NCBI RefSeq assembly: GCF_022539315.1 | Contig: NC_066322.1 | Coordinates: 22,640,765-22,704,764 of the forward strand | DNA: 64,000 bases | From: Serinus canaria | Lineage: Eukaryota; Chordata; Aves; Passeriformes; Fringillidae | Direction: 5' to 3' | In this document: piece by piece, positions 50,001 through 61,765 of the stretch | Numbering within the stretch: the stretch's first letter is position 1 | Layout: every line of letters starts with the position of its first letter | Position numbers and translations under genes: made by a program | Notes under the pieces: generated by a model | What the model saw: only the letters and a program-made list of their open reading frames with translations | What the model was told of the DNA's origin: nothing | The model's database searches: none

Positions 50001-51647
50001 GCCAAGACTGAAGCCACTCTTCAGTTGCAGAGCTGCAGATTCTGTTAGAAGGTGGCCTTGGACGACCCTGGTGACACCAGCGTGTGACTCCTTCACTCCC
50101 TCTGCGGCTCTCTCCCTTCACAAGCCATTCACTCTGCTGGCTGTTGTGGAACTGAGGCACAACTGCTCAGCTCAGAGCTGATCTCCATAGGACCTTGACA
50201 GAAGTTACACCTCTCAGCTCCCATTTTCCCTCCTGGCAATTAGTGAAACTGATTTGAACATCCACCCAAGACCTGCTGAAATTAACTAAGAGACTTTGAT
50301 GGGCTCCGGATCAGATGTGGCCTATGAGAGAGAGAGATACATGAAAGCTCCCTCCCCTTTAAACATTAGTAAAGCTCAAAACAGCAGATGACATGAAAAC
50401 CTCATCTCTCTTTGAAGTCAGTCTGATTCATCAACCCTGGTGGGAAGACACTCATAAAATGTTAATTTCTTATGCCTTTAAACTTATTCCCTTGTTCTAT
50501 GCAAAAGTCCATTTGACCTATACAAAACAGAAGGTAATGAAATCAGGATTTCATATCTCAAAAGTTTGAAGGGCTCAGCTAATTATTCATGTTTACTGAG
50601 TAAAGAATTCTGTCAATACATAGACAGAAGATTATATACTTTTAAAAATAGGGTACAAGAGAAATTGTATCAAAATCTTACCATCTTTTAAGAATACTCT
50701 GAAGTTAATTACTTTTTGAAGTGCCTTTCAAATTGAAAAAAATCATCTGTGAAGATGACAGATTAATGCAATTGTCAAAAGACAATTTATCCTTTTCCTG
50801 TCCGTCTGTTGGCCTTGCTTTCCTCTGTCTCACAAGGTCTCTGTGAGCAGCTAGTCCATAAAGATAAAACCTGGGACACACATGGAGATTATTTACCAAC
50901 AAACCCCACAACTGGACTAAGACTCCCTTTTGTAGTGCTCTTCACGTTGGATAGAATCATTGCCTACCACCATCCTCAGTTTTTACAGTCAGTGAGATAA
51001 AACCAGCAAGTCCTAAATCTGAATCCCCACTGCAATGAGCAGGATGAAATTTCTCCAAAGATCACTGGGATGAATATTGAAGCAAATCCCTTTTAAATGG
51101 CAGTAATAGCAGTAAGCTCTTTGACCTAGTTTTCAAAAGTATAAAAGCTAGAAATGGAAGATAGAGTCCTGATCTCTTGGAATCCTTTGGAAATCTGAGT
51201 CTTTCCTCTATAAAGCAGCCAACACATGAAGCAGTTTCTAGTCATCCCAAAAGGCACAGCACTCAAACATTTAATTTCTCTTGAATAACATCCCACTTGA
51301 AATCATTTATTTGAAAGCACTCTTCCATACAGCTTGTACTGAGTTTCTCTTTTGATAAGGGGAGTTTTTAATATAGGGTGATTTATCATGTACTGGGTTT
51401 TTCAACGTGATATAAACTGGTGTGAATGTTTTTCCAAATCAAATTACTTCCTACATTTAATACAACACTGTTACCATAACTACAGGATCAAGTGGATGTT
51501 GCTGATGAAGACAAAGAGATGAAGATTTTAGATTAAACATGCTCAGAGGAAGATCAGCTTCTACTGCTCATGCCACCAGCGCAGCTGCTATGAGGAGACA
51601 GATCCTGAATGCTGCAGGGATCCTCAGCAGGGCACGTCTGGTGTCAC

Positions 51648-51732
51648 CTAAGTTAGAAAGAGCAGCAAGGGTCAACACTATCATAAAAGAGAGAACTGGA
51701 ATTTTCAGTGGCATTGGCATATTCAGCCCTGA
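51648..51732 (-). CDS. Weak exon candidate with hydrophobic segment
   Basis: On the minus strand the acceptor-like AATCTCCTGCAG is followed by 28 codons reading SGLNMPMPLKIPVLSFMIV and then LTLAALSNL, ending at TTAG|GTGACA, a moderate donor. The middle 18 or so residues are hydrophobic enough for one membrane segment. Unspliced, the frame continues for 26 more codons with a second hydrophobic patch before a stop. The exit phase (1) does not fit directly onto the phase-0 exon at 44097, so at least one more exon would be needed between them. This could easily be a chance frame. I list it only because its strand agrees with the exons at 43.5-44.1 kb. Confidence 0.2.
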
Positions 51733-51910
51733 CTGCAGGAGATTTCCCAAAGCACTCCTCTCACAAACGCTCTGACTCTGCACTTAGTACATGATAACCA
51801 GATTAAATCTGCCTGCACTACAGAGGGGAGTCTCAGTCCAGTTGTGGGGTTTGTTGAGCCAGTGACATTGGGATGGTTTGCAGGGGAGCAACAGATGGAA
51901 TATTATGAAT

Positions 51911-52033
51911 GAAAAGTCATTTTCCAAAGCACAATGTCCTCCCTTGGTATCACAGGGTGCACATGCACAACGTGCTGTGCACAGCTGGGGAGAGAGAATC
52001 AAAAGAAATTGTCTGCTAAGAACCATGCATCCC
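51911..52033 (-). repeat. Left arm of a 123-bp inverted repeat pair
   Basis: The reverse complement of this segment matches 53906-54028 base for base without gaps, with six mismatches in 123 positions. It reads (minus strand) GGGATGCATGGTTCTTAGCA, later CTCTCTCCCCAGCTGTGCAC, then GCATGTGCACCCTGTGATAC, ending GGAAAATGACTTTTC. Similarity stops sharply at both ends. I cannot assign the family. It could be part of an LTR, a non-autonomous element, or a local inverted duplication. Confidence 0.9.
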
Positions 52034-53905
52034 ATTCTGTGTCTCCAGTACTTCACCAAACTGAGGTTTTGGTCCAGCCTCCCCTGGTTTCAGGGAATCT
52101 CATCTGCATCACTTAAGATTAGAATCCACAACTGTCTTACAGAACAATTGTAATGGGTAAATTAGATTCTTCTTTCTAAGGACAGTAAAAACTCTAATTG
52201 TATTCTCCCCATCAAAAGTATTTTAATACTTACACTCATTATACAATGGAAAAACAGAGCACTACCATGAAAAAAATGAAGACCTTACCAGACCTTCTTT
52301 TACTGTAGTGCTTTGGTTTGAAGATTATCATCTTGGCTCTCACAATTTTTTCATTGATTATATAGATGAAGTGTTTTAATTCAATTTTGCTCTATTGTTT
52401 GTATGCATTAGGAAAAGTAATTAAGCCAGAAAAATAGATGGCAATAAATGACAGAAAAGGCCCATCATTTTCAGTTGAACACAGACACTAACCAAAGATG
52501 CAATTTTATCTAAGCAATATCTCTGGAAATTAAAACTTTAATGAAAGCAATAACTGAAGCATAAGCAAAACAACATGAAATCCCCACTATAATTTTTCAT
52601 TATATTAAAGGCTTAAAACTGTTTTCCTTTCTTAATTCTGCAGTGCACTCAAAGGAAGTTATTAGTTTTTAATATTATTATTCAGTTGTACATACTTGGA
52701 GAAAAATCTACACATATAATGTCACTGGGGAGTAATGCAAGCAACAAACTGTAAAATGTAAAAAAATGATCAGTACAGAATGTGCAAGGTATTTTAATAA
52801 CTGGAATGAGGCTTTTTGTTATTAATGAGATGCATCAAAAGCAATGCTGCTGATTCCCACAATTAGAGCTTTAAGATTAATTTCAGAACTGCTAGGAAGT
52901 CTCTTTGCAATTTTTCAAATTAAAAACTCTCCATTTTTGTAAAGAACAGTAGGACTTAGCAATGATTGCAGTTTTTCAAAGACTAATATCAAGACGTTCA
53001 AGATTCAGTTCTGACAGATGTATCCCTCTAATAAATTGGTTTTAAAAGAAGAAACAAGAATGTACATTACAATTAACCTTTTTATTTCCCTTCAATCAAA
53101 TTCATCATTTCAATTTGTGAAAACATTAGGCTGAGTCCCAAAACATGAGTTAGAGAATTTTGCAAGGTAAATGGAGGTTTTCTTTAATTTGGAGCAAACC
53201 TACTCTTTGAGATTATTTCTCAAGACAGAATGGTTATTCAGAGATTTCCCAATCCCCCTAAAAGAAACATCCAAACATGTTTTTAATTTGTATCAAAGCA
53301 GCAGTAAATTAACAGGTTTGATATGTCAATTTACTTCCATATAAAATTCTCATTTAATTTTTATGCCTTGGAAAAACAAAATGTACTTGAGTTCTGTGTA
53401 TGAGGGAATCTTAATTTTCTAGAGAACATTCTATAAAACCTTTTTTTTTTTTTTTTTTTTTTACTTTAAGCATTTGGGGAAATTAAAATGCATATTTAAA
53501 ACAGTAGGAAAAAATCAGTTCCATCATTTTAACAAATTGCAGATGATAAAGAAAATAAAACTAAACCAAATACCATAAACTCATGTGAATTACAGATTAT
53601 CAAGGTGTATCTTCTGCCCACAAATCAGCAGCAGAAGGTGGCAGCCAGCAGAGAGCAGGATAATTTAGTGGGAATTACAGATGACTGATTGTGAGACAAA
53701 AAAGGTATCAATTATGAATGCACAAACTTTAAAAGAATGATTATAAACAAAAAAAAATATGAAATGGAAGTTCAGCAAGAAGAGGAACAATGAAGAACAA
53801 GCCCTTAAATTTCTCCCAGGGCTGAAATCTCTCTCCCTTTCCTCTAACTCACCCCACTGATTGAAGTGGCTTAAGGGACTTGGTTCAGTTCATGTGGATC
53901 AATGA
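52034..53905. other. AT-rich spacer between the inverted arms
   Basis: 1,872 bp of very AT-rich DNA with no coding signal. It includes a 22-T homopolymer at 53441-53462. No inverted or direct terminal repeats that would mark a transposon body were found just inside the arms. Confidence 0.6.
53441..53462. repeat. T22 homopolymer
   Basis: This is the longest homopolymer in the window. Read on the minus strand it is A22, but the adjoining sequence does not look like a processed transcript. Confidence 0.9.
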
Positions 53906-54028
53906 GGGATGCATGGTTCTTAGCAGACAATTTATTTTGATTCCCTCTCCCCAGCTGAGCACAGCACGTTGTACATGTGCACCCTGTGACACCAAGGGAG
54001 GACACTGTGCTTTGGAAAATGACTTTTC
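53906..54028 (+). repeat. Right arm of a 123-bp inverted repeat pair
   Basis: This is the partner of 51911-52033 in opposite orientation. It starts GGGATGCATGGTTCTTAGCA, has GTACATGTGCACCCTGTGAC in the middle, and ends GGAAAATGACTTTTC. 117 of 123 positions are identical to the other arm, with no gaps. I see no target-site duplication and no terminal inverted repeat. Confidence 0.9.
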
Positions 54029-57000
54029 CTGCTTGGCTCTCTGAGGATGCTGCTAAGCCAGGGCTGCTCCAACCTTGCTAAGGCTGTCATTGATCTGACA
54101 GGGTTTCTGTAATTCCTGGTTGCATTTGATTTCTGAGGGAGTTGTGTAAGGATTAATGATGTAGTTTAACAGTTTGAGGTGGTTTTTATATCACCACTAT
54201 AACAGACTTAGCAGAGAAAGTTTACCAGGTAATCTATCACACTAGTTAAGGCACCCTCTCAGAATCAGAGTTAACTCTGTAATCTTTACACAAACACCCA
54301 GAATCTCAAGGATTTGCTTCCCTCAGCCACATTTTATTATTAAAAAACTCAGATGAAGAGCTCAGGATCTCTTATTGCTGAAAGTTTGTTAGCAATTAAC
54401 ACTTGAACACCTATTGTGTAAGTCTCCCCACAAGCCTTTGTGAGTCTATAAAAACTAACAGGACATTTGTTCAGCCATATGAATTTGATTTTTTGATTGT
54501 AAAAGGATATAAAGTGAAACCACTAGGGACTAACTGAAAATTATGCAAAATCCATTCCAATCATCACTGCTCATTGCAAAGAAAAGACCGTAGGCCATTC
54601 AGAATATATCATCCTACTAATGGAATTGTTAAATGCAATCCATCTGAGAGGATTTGTTAGTAATATGCTCTACCACACAAGATGTGCTGCTACATAGTAA
54701 ATTCAATGCAAAAAGTCTGAAATTCCATTCTCAAAATCACTCATTATGTAATCTCACTTACTGAGTATGTCCTAAAGGATTTCATTGTGTTTTAAGGGCA
54801 ACTGCATTATCTTATCTTTCCTCATCAATAATCCAATTCCCTAGCTATGCTAAATGATAAAGGCAAAGGACAAATAATTATCCCTTTAAGAATCAGATTA
54901 ACATGCAGGAAAATAAAAAAATATTTACATTCTCATGTAAATTCAGTGGATGTGGTTTTGCCCAATGAATTCTGCTATCCCTGTTTTGGATCAAAGGAAC
55001 ACAAGATATTTTCAAACTATTAAAAAGGAAATCCTGTGTTTTCAAAAGGTGGTGGTAAATTTAGAGATGATCATTTAAACAATAGTATTAAATTAACCAA
55101 AGTAACAGCAGCAGTTTTACCTTGTAGCAGGTCTGAGAGAGCAGTGGTTTATCATGATTTCAAGCAGAATGAATTTTATTTATTTCTAGGACAGGTAACA
55201 GATTTGCTGTCTGCCTACAGGTGGCCAAAGCTGTGCCCTGGTTTTGCTGGAGGTGCTAATTTAACTGGAGGGTTTTATCTCAATGCTATTCATGGTTCCA
55301 TGCTGGACAAGGGGATCCAGAAACCAAATGCACTCTCTTACTTAGCAAAGGTCTGTGCAGATCCCCAATAAAGATCCGCTTAGAGTAGGACTTTGAGGTG
55401 CAGGAAATATTTCCCAAAAATTTGAAGAGTTTATATTAAAATGGTAATACTATTGTATTGCCTTCCTAAAAGTCCTTTTCCACTGTGACAACTACATTTT
55501 TCATGTCTTTGAAGCAAACAGCCTCAATTTTTTCAGTAAGATTCCACATTTACTGTCTCCATCAGTAATAGAAAACTGTGTCTCATAACATTTCAAAACC
55601 CAAAACCCATTGGTCATTTCAAGCCTCTACCCCAAGTTATGTGGAGGTTTGGGTGTTTTCTAAGCTCTTTCAGTAGCTTTTCTGCTTTAAGTTAATATTC
55701 TAGGCTGCATTAAGCTTTAATTGAAAGCAGTCATCTCTGCACATTATTTGATTTTAACTTTACTAGCTTTTCTATTTTTTTAATAGTATATTCCTCTTGG
55801 CTACAGCCAAGGAAACCATCTCCATGCATGATTTCCTATGCTTTTATATCTGCTTTGAGGGCTAAGTATCAGCTTAACTCTTGGTCTTGAGTCCAAATCA
55901 AATTTTCAGTGCTTGCAAGTAATTCAGGTATTCTCACATATCTCTACAGACCCTGAAAACATTAATCTGTACCACTGCTGGGAAATTCAGTGTGATGGAG
56001 AAATGGCAAATAAATGCCAGCATTTTTCTGTTCTCTCATGCACTGCATGTGCCCTAACTAGATGGGTAAGTAGACAAAAAACAACCCCAATTTTATGTTC
56101 CTTGAACAAAAATCTAAATCCTAACAGTCACACTTAATTGTTAATTCCAAAAAACTATCCCTAATGTTTAAGTTCTGGAGTTTTGCAGGACAGAATCTGC
56201 ATACAGGGAGACCATGAGGATAAAAGAGGGACACAGCTTGCTGCTCTGGAAATGGCTTCAGTGGAGCTGCATGCATTTGTGCTGATGTTATGTTCCTTGG
56301 CAAAGTCTTTCACGTTTGCTTGGTCAAGTCATATTTCTTCCTTCCCAGCTGATTCTGAGATTATTGGGGTTGTAAACCCTGAGTTACAGGCATTTAAACT
56401 CTATCTAATAGGAGCTTTAAAAGCTGTTGAGTGACAGTTAAGTTTTAATCAACATCAGCGAAAGAGAAAGGCAGGTTAAAAGGTTTGAATGGCCCTGAAG
56501 GAATCCTGGGAGCTTCAAAAATGCACCAGGAAATGTGTGGGGTACTCTGCACCTCATTAGGATAATGCAAAGAGAGCAATGATACCATTTCCTACTTTAA
56601 ATGGTCTTGCAAATGCAGATTGCAGTTCCGACTTCCCAACAGCAGAGCCTCACTGCTCTTTCACTGCAAGATGTTTATGCTGCTGATTTGCAGAGTAGGT
56701 GATAGCCTTTGCTGTACAGATCTGGTGAAAAAACTTTCAGGTTAAAACAAAACTCATGTAAAGTAATAGAAGTCCTTTTCCTTTAAATAAAAGACCACAA
56801 CATTTTTATTCTCAAAAAAAGCAGATCAGAGAAAGCAGCACTATTGATTTTGTGAGAACTCACTTACCTTTTGTTAGCTTCTGTAAAAGCTAGACAATAT
56901 TACATTGTAAAATGCCTTAAAAATGTAGTGGGAGTACATTTCATAACTCAAAATATAATAATCACATATAAAGGCTTTATGTTCACTACATTTACCATTA

Positions 57001-57090
57001 CATGAAATAACTATGAAGAGGAAAATTTGAGTGAAAGTAATAGTTCTAAAAGTCTTTAGATATCACTGGACAAAGCACTCACAAAACAGG

Positions 57091-57130
57091 TATTTTACAC
57101 TAAATACCTATATTTTGCACTAAATTCTAT
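57091..57130. repeat. 20-bp tandem duplication
   Basis: TATTTTACACTAAATACCTA is followed directly by TATTTTGCACTAAATTCTAT. The two units are clearly related, with differences mostly at their right ends. Confidence 0.75.
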
Positions 57131-58530
57131 AGTTCTACTACTGCCAAATCTTTCATTGTGATGTAAAGTTCATGCAAAATAAACCAGACCTTTCTACTGT
57201 ATCACATCAATAACTCCTCTGAAGCCAGAGGGACTGCTCAGAATAAGAAAGGGCTCCTGGCTGAAGAAGCAGTAATTGAATTGAGATTCAGCCCTCCCCT
57301 ACCTCAAGGGGATAATTGAAAAGAGCCTGTTTGCAGTTTCAGCCTCATCTGAAGGCAGCAGCCTGTTAAAAAAGGTATCACAGCAATGAGTTCCCGGCAA
57401 GAGGATGAAGCCACTCTTCACCCAGCACATGGATTTCACACACCCTTCCACACTCCCTGCATTTCCCTAGAAGGGAGCAGAGCTGGGAGGACAAATCCCA
57501 CCTCTGCACACCCACATTTTCCAGCCTTCAGTTATCTTCATGCAGAGAGGCTATTTTCCTCTTCCAGCTCCTGCCAGCTCTGCACACACTGACTGAGGAA
57601 TCACACACAGTTCATGAGCACTTTCATCTCCAGTACCTTTGGAAACCATCTTTTGAATGCATCTTCCAAGGGGGCAAGCAGATAAAGCTCCTGTGTGCAT
57701 GGAACAGGCTTCTGGTGCAGGAAATGCCTCCTAGGGCTAGAAAAGCACCTGCCAGTGCTGATGTGGCTTAGCCCTAACCAGTGATGAACATTATTTACCC
57801 TGTACACTCCTAAGGAAATCCACATTTCATGGACAAACATAGGGAATTAGGCAGACTGCACTTCATTAAGGTGCAAACCCAATAAATATGTTAGTTCCAT
57901 GTCTCATAACTATTTTTGTTGGGTATTACTGCTGATTCAATGCATTTGAGCTTGGTTTATTTGGTAGATGTTTTTGTAACAATTTTCCTTTTTATTTTCT
58001 TTCTGACACATTCTGCAATTACTTTCTGTGAAAATAGAATTAGTTTAATGATTAGGAAAAGAAATTACTGCAGCAGACAAATCTTGCAGGAGAAAATATG
58101 TCACAGATAATCAGAGTTTGTAAATAGATTGAAAACTCAGAGGCTGCAATGTCTGACTATCCCAAGATACAATAGACATAATCAAAATCATGATGCTATC
58201 TTTAAAAACAGCCTGTCAGTCCTACTACTGCATGTGCACACAGGAAGAAAATTACGTTTTTTCAAGAGATTGTAATGATTTTGAAATTGCTCAGGATGCT
58301 ATGGAAGGTGGAAGAGCTTGCTAGGAACAGTATAGCTGTTGTCCTTGCTGTAAAAAATTCTGTTTCTCCATAGCTCTCTCTACAACCTTTCTGAGATCAG
58401 CTGCCAAGGTACCAGCAATCCTAGGCCAGCCAGCTCTGGCTCACACTCCTGACCAAACTGTTAAATTGTGGAACACACCTAGAACAACGTCCAGCACTGC
58501 TGTAGCTCTGTCTTACACCGAGAGTTCTGT

Positions 58531-58558
58531 TTGATGTTCGGTTCACAAGCTGCATGCA
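58531..58558 (+). repeat. Copy 1 of a 28-bp repeated motif
   Basis: TTGATGTTCGGTTCACAAGC followed by TGCATGCA recurs at 60175-60202 with only two differences. The flanks do not align. The family is unknown. Confidence 0.8.
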
Positions 58559-58659
58559 CACACCTTACTGCAGCCAAGAAACTGATCCCTGACTTGTGGG
58601 AACAGTGCAAACACCACCAGCAGATCAAAGATTTGCAGCCACCACTAAAATTGTAGCCA

Positions 58660-58698
58660 CCAAACAAAACAAAACAAAACAAAACAAAACAAAAAAAA
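58660..58698. repeat. (CAAAA)n microsatellite
   Basis: About six CAAAA pentamers run into an A8 tract, with GA after it. The reverse frames give artificial FCFVLFCFVLF peptides. Confidence 0.9.
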
Positions 58699-60174
58699 GA
58701 GAAAACATTTTGGATTCGCTTTTGTGTAAGTACTAAAAGCAGCACCAGCTAAGACAGACCAAACCCGTGGAAAAGTGCAGAGTGGTACAGTGAGGCTGAA
58801 GATCTGTAGTGTAATTACAGAAACACATCTGTACAACAAAGAAAAATCATTACAGAGCAAAATGCTGTAAAAATAATAGAACTGGCAGATCCTGGTCATT
58901 TTCAGATTTCAACAATGAGTTTCCTCTCCTAAATGAAAGTGATTGCTCCTTAGGAACATCCCATCCCACAACCTGGACAGCATTTACACTTGAGCCTGTG
59001 GTGAACACAGAATTATTTCTCAAATCTGTGTCACAGCTTCTTTATTTCATTTTTGTGGAACTCTAACAATTAAGATGTTTTTATTAACCATCCTCATGCC
59101 TTCCTCAGCTGTGATTCAGTAAGAGAACATTCTGTCTCATGGGTGTGTTTGACTCATCACATGAAGCCCAATATGTTTATTTAAGGATGGTTGTGCTTTA
59201 GAACAAGCTGTTTAACACAGGATGATTGCACCTAACCAGAAAAGGCATCAAGAGACCTTCAAGCAGGCGGTATCAAGAAACTTGAGCAATGTAAGAGTTT
59301 GAAATAATCATCTAAATGAAACCTGACTTTTTAAAAAGCCTTCTACAACTTTAATATTCTATAAAATATTCCCATCATTATTTCAACAGTTTAGCCTAGA
59401 AAGTGCATATTGGCTAACAGTGATAAACAGAGAGCTGGAGGACTTCTTTTCAGTTCAAATTTGACATTCCTTTCTCCAGACTAGTGGCTTGACTCACTTG
59501 AAATTCCAGAGAATAACTTTATTATGTTTTTTCCAAAAACCCAGTTAGGATCATCTACTTTTTTCTATCATCATACATTTTATGTCAGGCAATGCAAAGA
59601 GGTTTCACCTTTCCTTTGCTACATTACACTGCTTTACCAACAAGCAAGCCCAGTTACACACAAGTGGGATATGCTGCTGGTTTGGGCAACAGCATGATTT
59701 GGTTTTATTTCACTTACAGAGGAGTTCTTTTACCACAAAACTTCACCAAGATGTCTCCAGAGATGCCACTGGAGAAAGAGTTTCTTTACAAGCAGCATTT
59801 ACTGTTACTGCTTGGCTGGTTTACATTTACCCCCACCCTACCTCCTGCTCCTTGACAGAGGTAGATAATAATGGAATTATTAAGGCCCACAAATAGTAAT
59901 TCTTATTACTCTGGAAAATGGATGATAGAAATTTGTGGATAAGAGGAATCACTTGGCATGTTGAACATCATGAAAATTTTAGCAGTCAATCCCATCCCAG
60001 AAATTTCTATCTCAAGCTCCACCTGGCATTGAACAATGAGCTTAATCCCCCACTCACAGTGGCTGTCACTGCAGTCAGTCCCTCAGACCAGCAGGGTCTC
60101 CTCTGTATTTTATATATTTCTATATTTTTCTTTGCATAAGTCCCTGGTGTTTACAACAGTCACCTATTTAGTGG

Positions 60175-60202
60175 TTGATGTTTGGTTCACAAGCTGCCTG
60201 CA
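60175..60202 (+). repeat. Copy 2 of a 28-bp repeated motif
   Basis: TTGATGTTTGGTTCACAAGC followed by TGCCTGCA matches 58531-58558 at 26 of 28 positions and is in the same orientation. Confidence 0.8.
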
Positions 60203-61630
60203 AGCCTGGCTACAGACATCTCCACTCCAGCTCCATCCCTCATTTATACCCCTGGGGAGTTACAGAATTTTTTATTAACTTATACTCTGATCCCAACTCT
60301 TAGATATTGCTGTAGAAGGCTCCTGTGTCTGCCCTCATCTGCCAAACTGTCTTAATTCCAAATTGTCAGACACCTCCAGTGACCAGTCCTCTCACACACC
60401 GCAGAGCGGTTGGCAAGGATCAGCACACTGTGCAGAAATGCAACTTCCTCAACAGATGTATGCATTTATTCTTAGCCCTTCTTTCAAAATAGCACTTTGA
60501 GAAGACACAGAGATATACCAAGTGTTCATTCTGTGATAGGTCATGCATACAACCCTGCAGAAAATTACAGTAGTGGTAAATTATGAAAAGCTGCAGTCTA
60601 GGATCCCATAACTGGGTGGCCCAGATATTAATAAGAATATACATACTAATGATGATGAAGCAGTTGTCCGTGGAAAAGCTGATTTAGAGAATTTTCAGTT
60701 TTATCTTTCTGGCAGCTCACATGGGAGCACATCCAGGATTCATTTCTTTTCATTGCACTAGAGTCAAATTAGAATATTGTTTAAAGATAAGGGGCAGTAT
60801 CATCTCACTTGTGTGACCTACTTATTTAATGCTTTTCAATCTTTAGCAAGAATTGTTCAGAGACAGGGTAAAATTTATCTGACAGCAGTGTAGACTTTCA
60901 GTGATTCCTTTTGTACAAACAAGATTTATTCCAGTTTTACACCAAAATAACTGAGATCAGCTTGTGACCTTTAGCAACTGTGTTTCTAGATTTCTCCCTT
61001 ATCCAAACATGAGAAGAATATGAAGGACAAAACATTTTCTGCCCAAGTAGCATTCTAGAGGAATAATATTTGTATACTGGGTTGCATTAAAGAATTAATA
61101 CTCATTTATAGCAATATAACTTTACTGCAATTTGATCATTCATACCTGAGACAGTTTTGGCAGCAGAACCCAGAGTTCAACACATAATCCTCACAAAGCA
61201 TTACCATGACATACTGTGTTTTCACCTTGAAATGTTTCAGACCACAGTACCTTGTGCCCCCCCACCAGCCACACAAATATTCCTTACTCTGCTATAACAG
61301 AGATTTATTCTCTAAGATATATCAGAAATAACAGTTTTAATTAATTTTTCACATGTGACTTAAATTCTTGAGCAGAAGTTCAAGACATGAAAAATCAGAA
61401 GCATTTAAGCCCTAGCATTCTCTTTCTGAATTTTTTCACCACCACTGACATATTTGGGCTGATTTCTGGTAAGATCAGGTCAAAAAACATTACTGCACCA
61501 TATGGCACTGAAAACTCAGGAAGAACTGTTTAAAAAGCAGATCTTAAGGCTCACTGGCCTAAGAAGAGTTGAAATAAAGTTATTTGCCACTTGAAATATG
61601 GAGTGTAAAGCTGTAGCTTTTCTGCAACAG

Positions 61631-61765
61631 ATCTCTAGGGATTCAGACTATCACAAAGTGCTGTTTGTGAGAGCACAAATAACTGCTCAGATTACTGGAC
61701 TGACCTGGATCCCCTACTGGTGTGCATCCTACAGCCTCAGGCTCGCTCCTCCTAAGGACACCAAG
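61631..61765 (+). CDS. Very weak plus-strand exon candidate
   Basis: The acceptor-like TAGCTTTTCTGCAACAG precedes 45 open codons, including ISRDSDYHKVLFVRAQITA and GLTWIPYWCASYSLRLAPP, and the segment ends ACCAAG|GTAATA. Splice sites and composition are acceptable, but nothing nearby supports a plus-strand gene, and frames of this size are expected by chance in 64 kb. The product is not recognised. Confidence 0.1.

Larger units (their letters stand above)
46606..51647. other. Non-coding DNA, no gene recognised
   Basis: No supported gene. It contains the 46877 hairpin and a T17 run at 49984-50000. The longest open frame in the window (132 codons, plus strand, 49012-49410) lies here but has low-complexity, Ser/Thr/Ile-rich composition and no homology that I recognise. 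A locally CpG-richer patch at 49.89-50.11 kb flanks the T-run, but I cannot assign it. Confidence 0.5.

Noticed and set aside
51784..52059. Cys-rich 91-codon minus-strand frame
   Set aside because: Its central part is the 123-bp repeat arm, and the equivalent frame is not kept in the partner arm's flanks.
53441..53500. T22 as the poly(A) tail of a minus-strand processed pseudogene
   Set aside because: The sequence to its right shows no open frame or recognisable cDNA, and there is no target-site duplication.
56850..56890. Strong minus-strand donor AAAAG|GTAAGTGAG with an acceptor 13 nt upstream
   Set aside because: It would be a 13-nt exon with no supporting context. GTAAGT is expected several times by chance.
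57601..57720. Minus-strand 18-codon exon-like segment (ELYLLAPLEDAFKRWFPK)
   Set aside because: The segment is short, the donor GTACTG is poor, and there is no partner exon. Too weak to list.
58479..58899. Phe/Cys/Leu-rich minus-strand frames
   Set aside because: The FCFVLF repeats are produced by the (CAAAA)n microsatellite.
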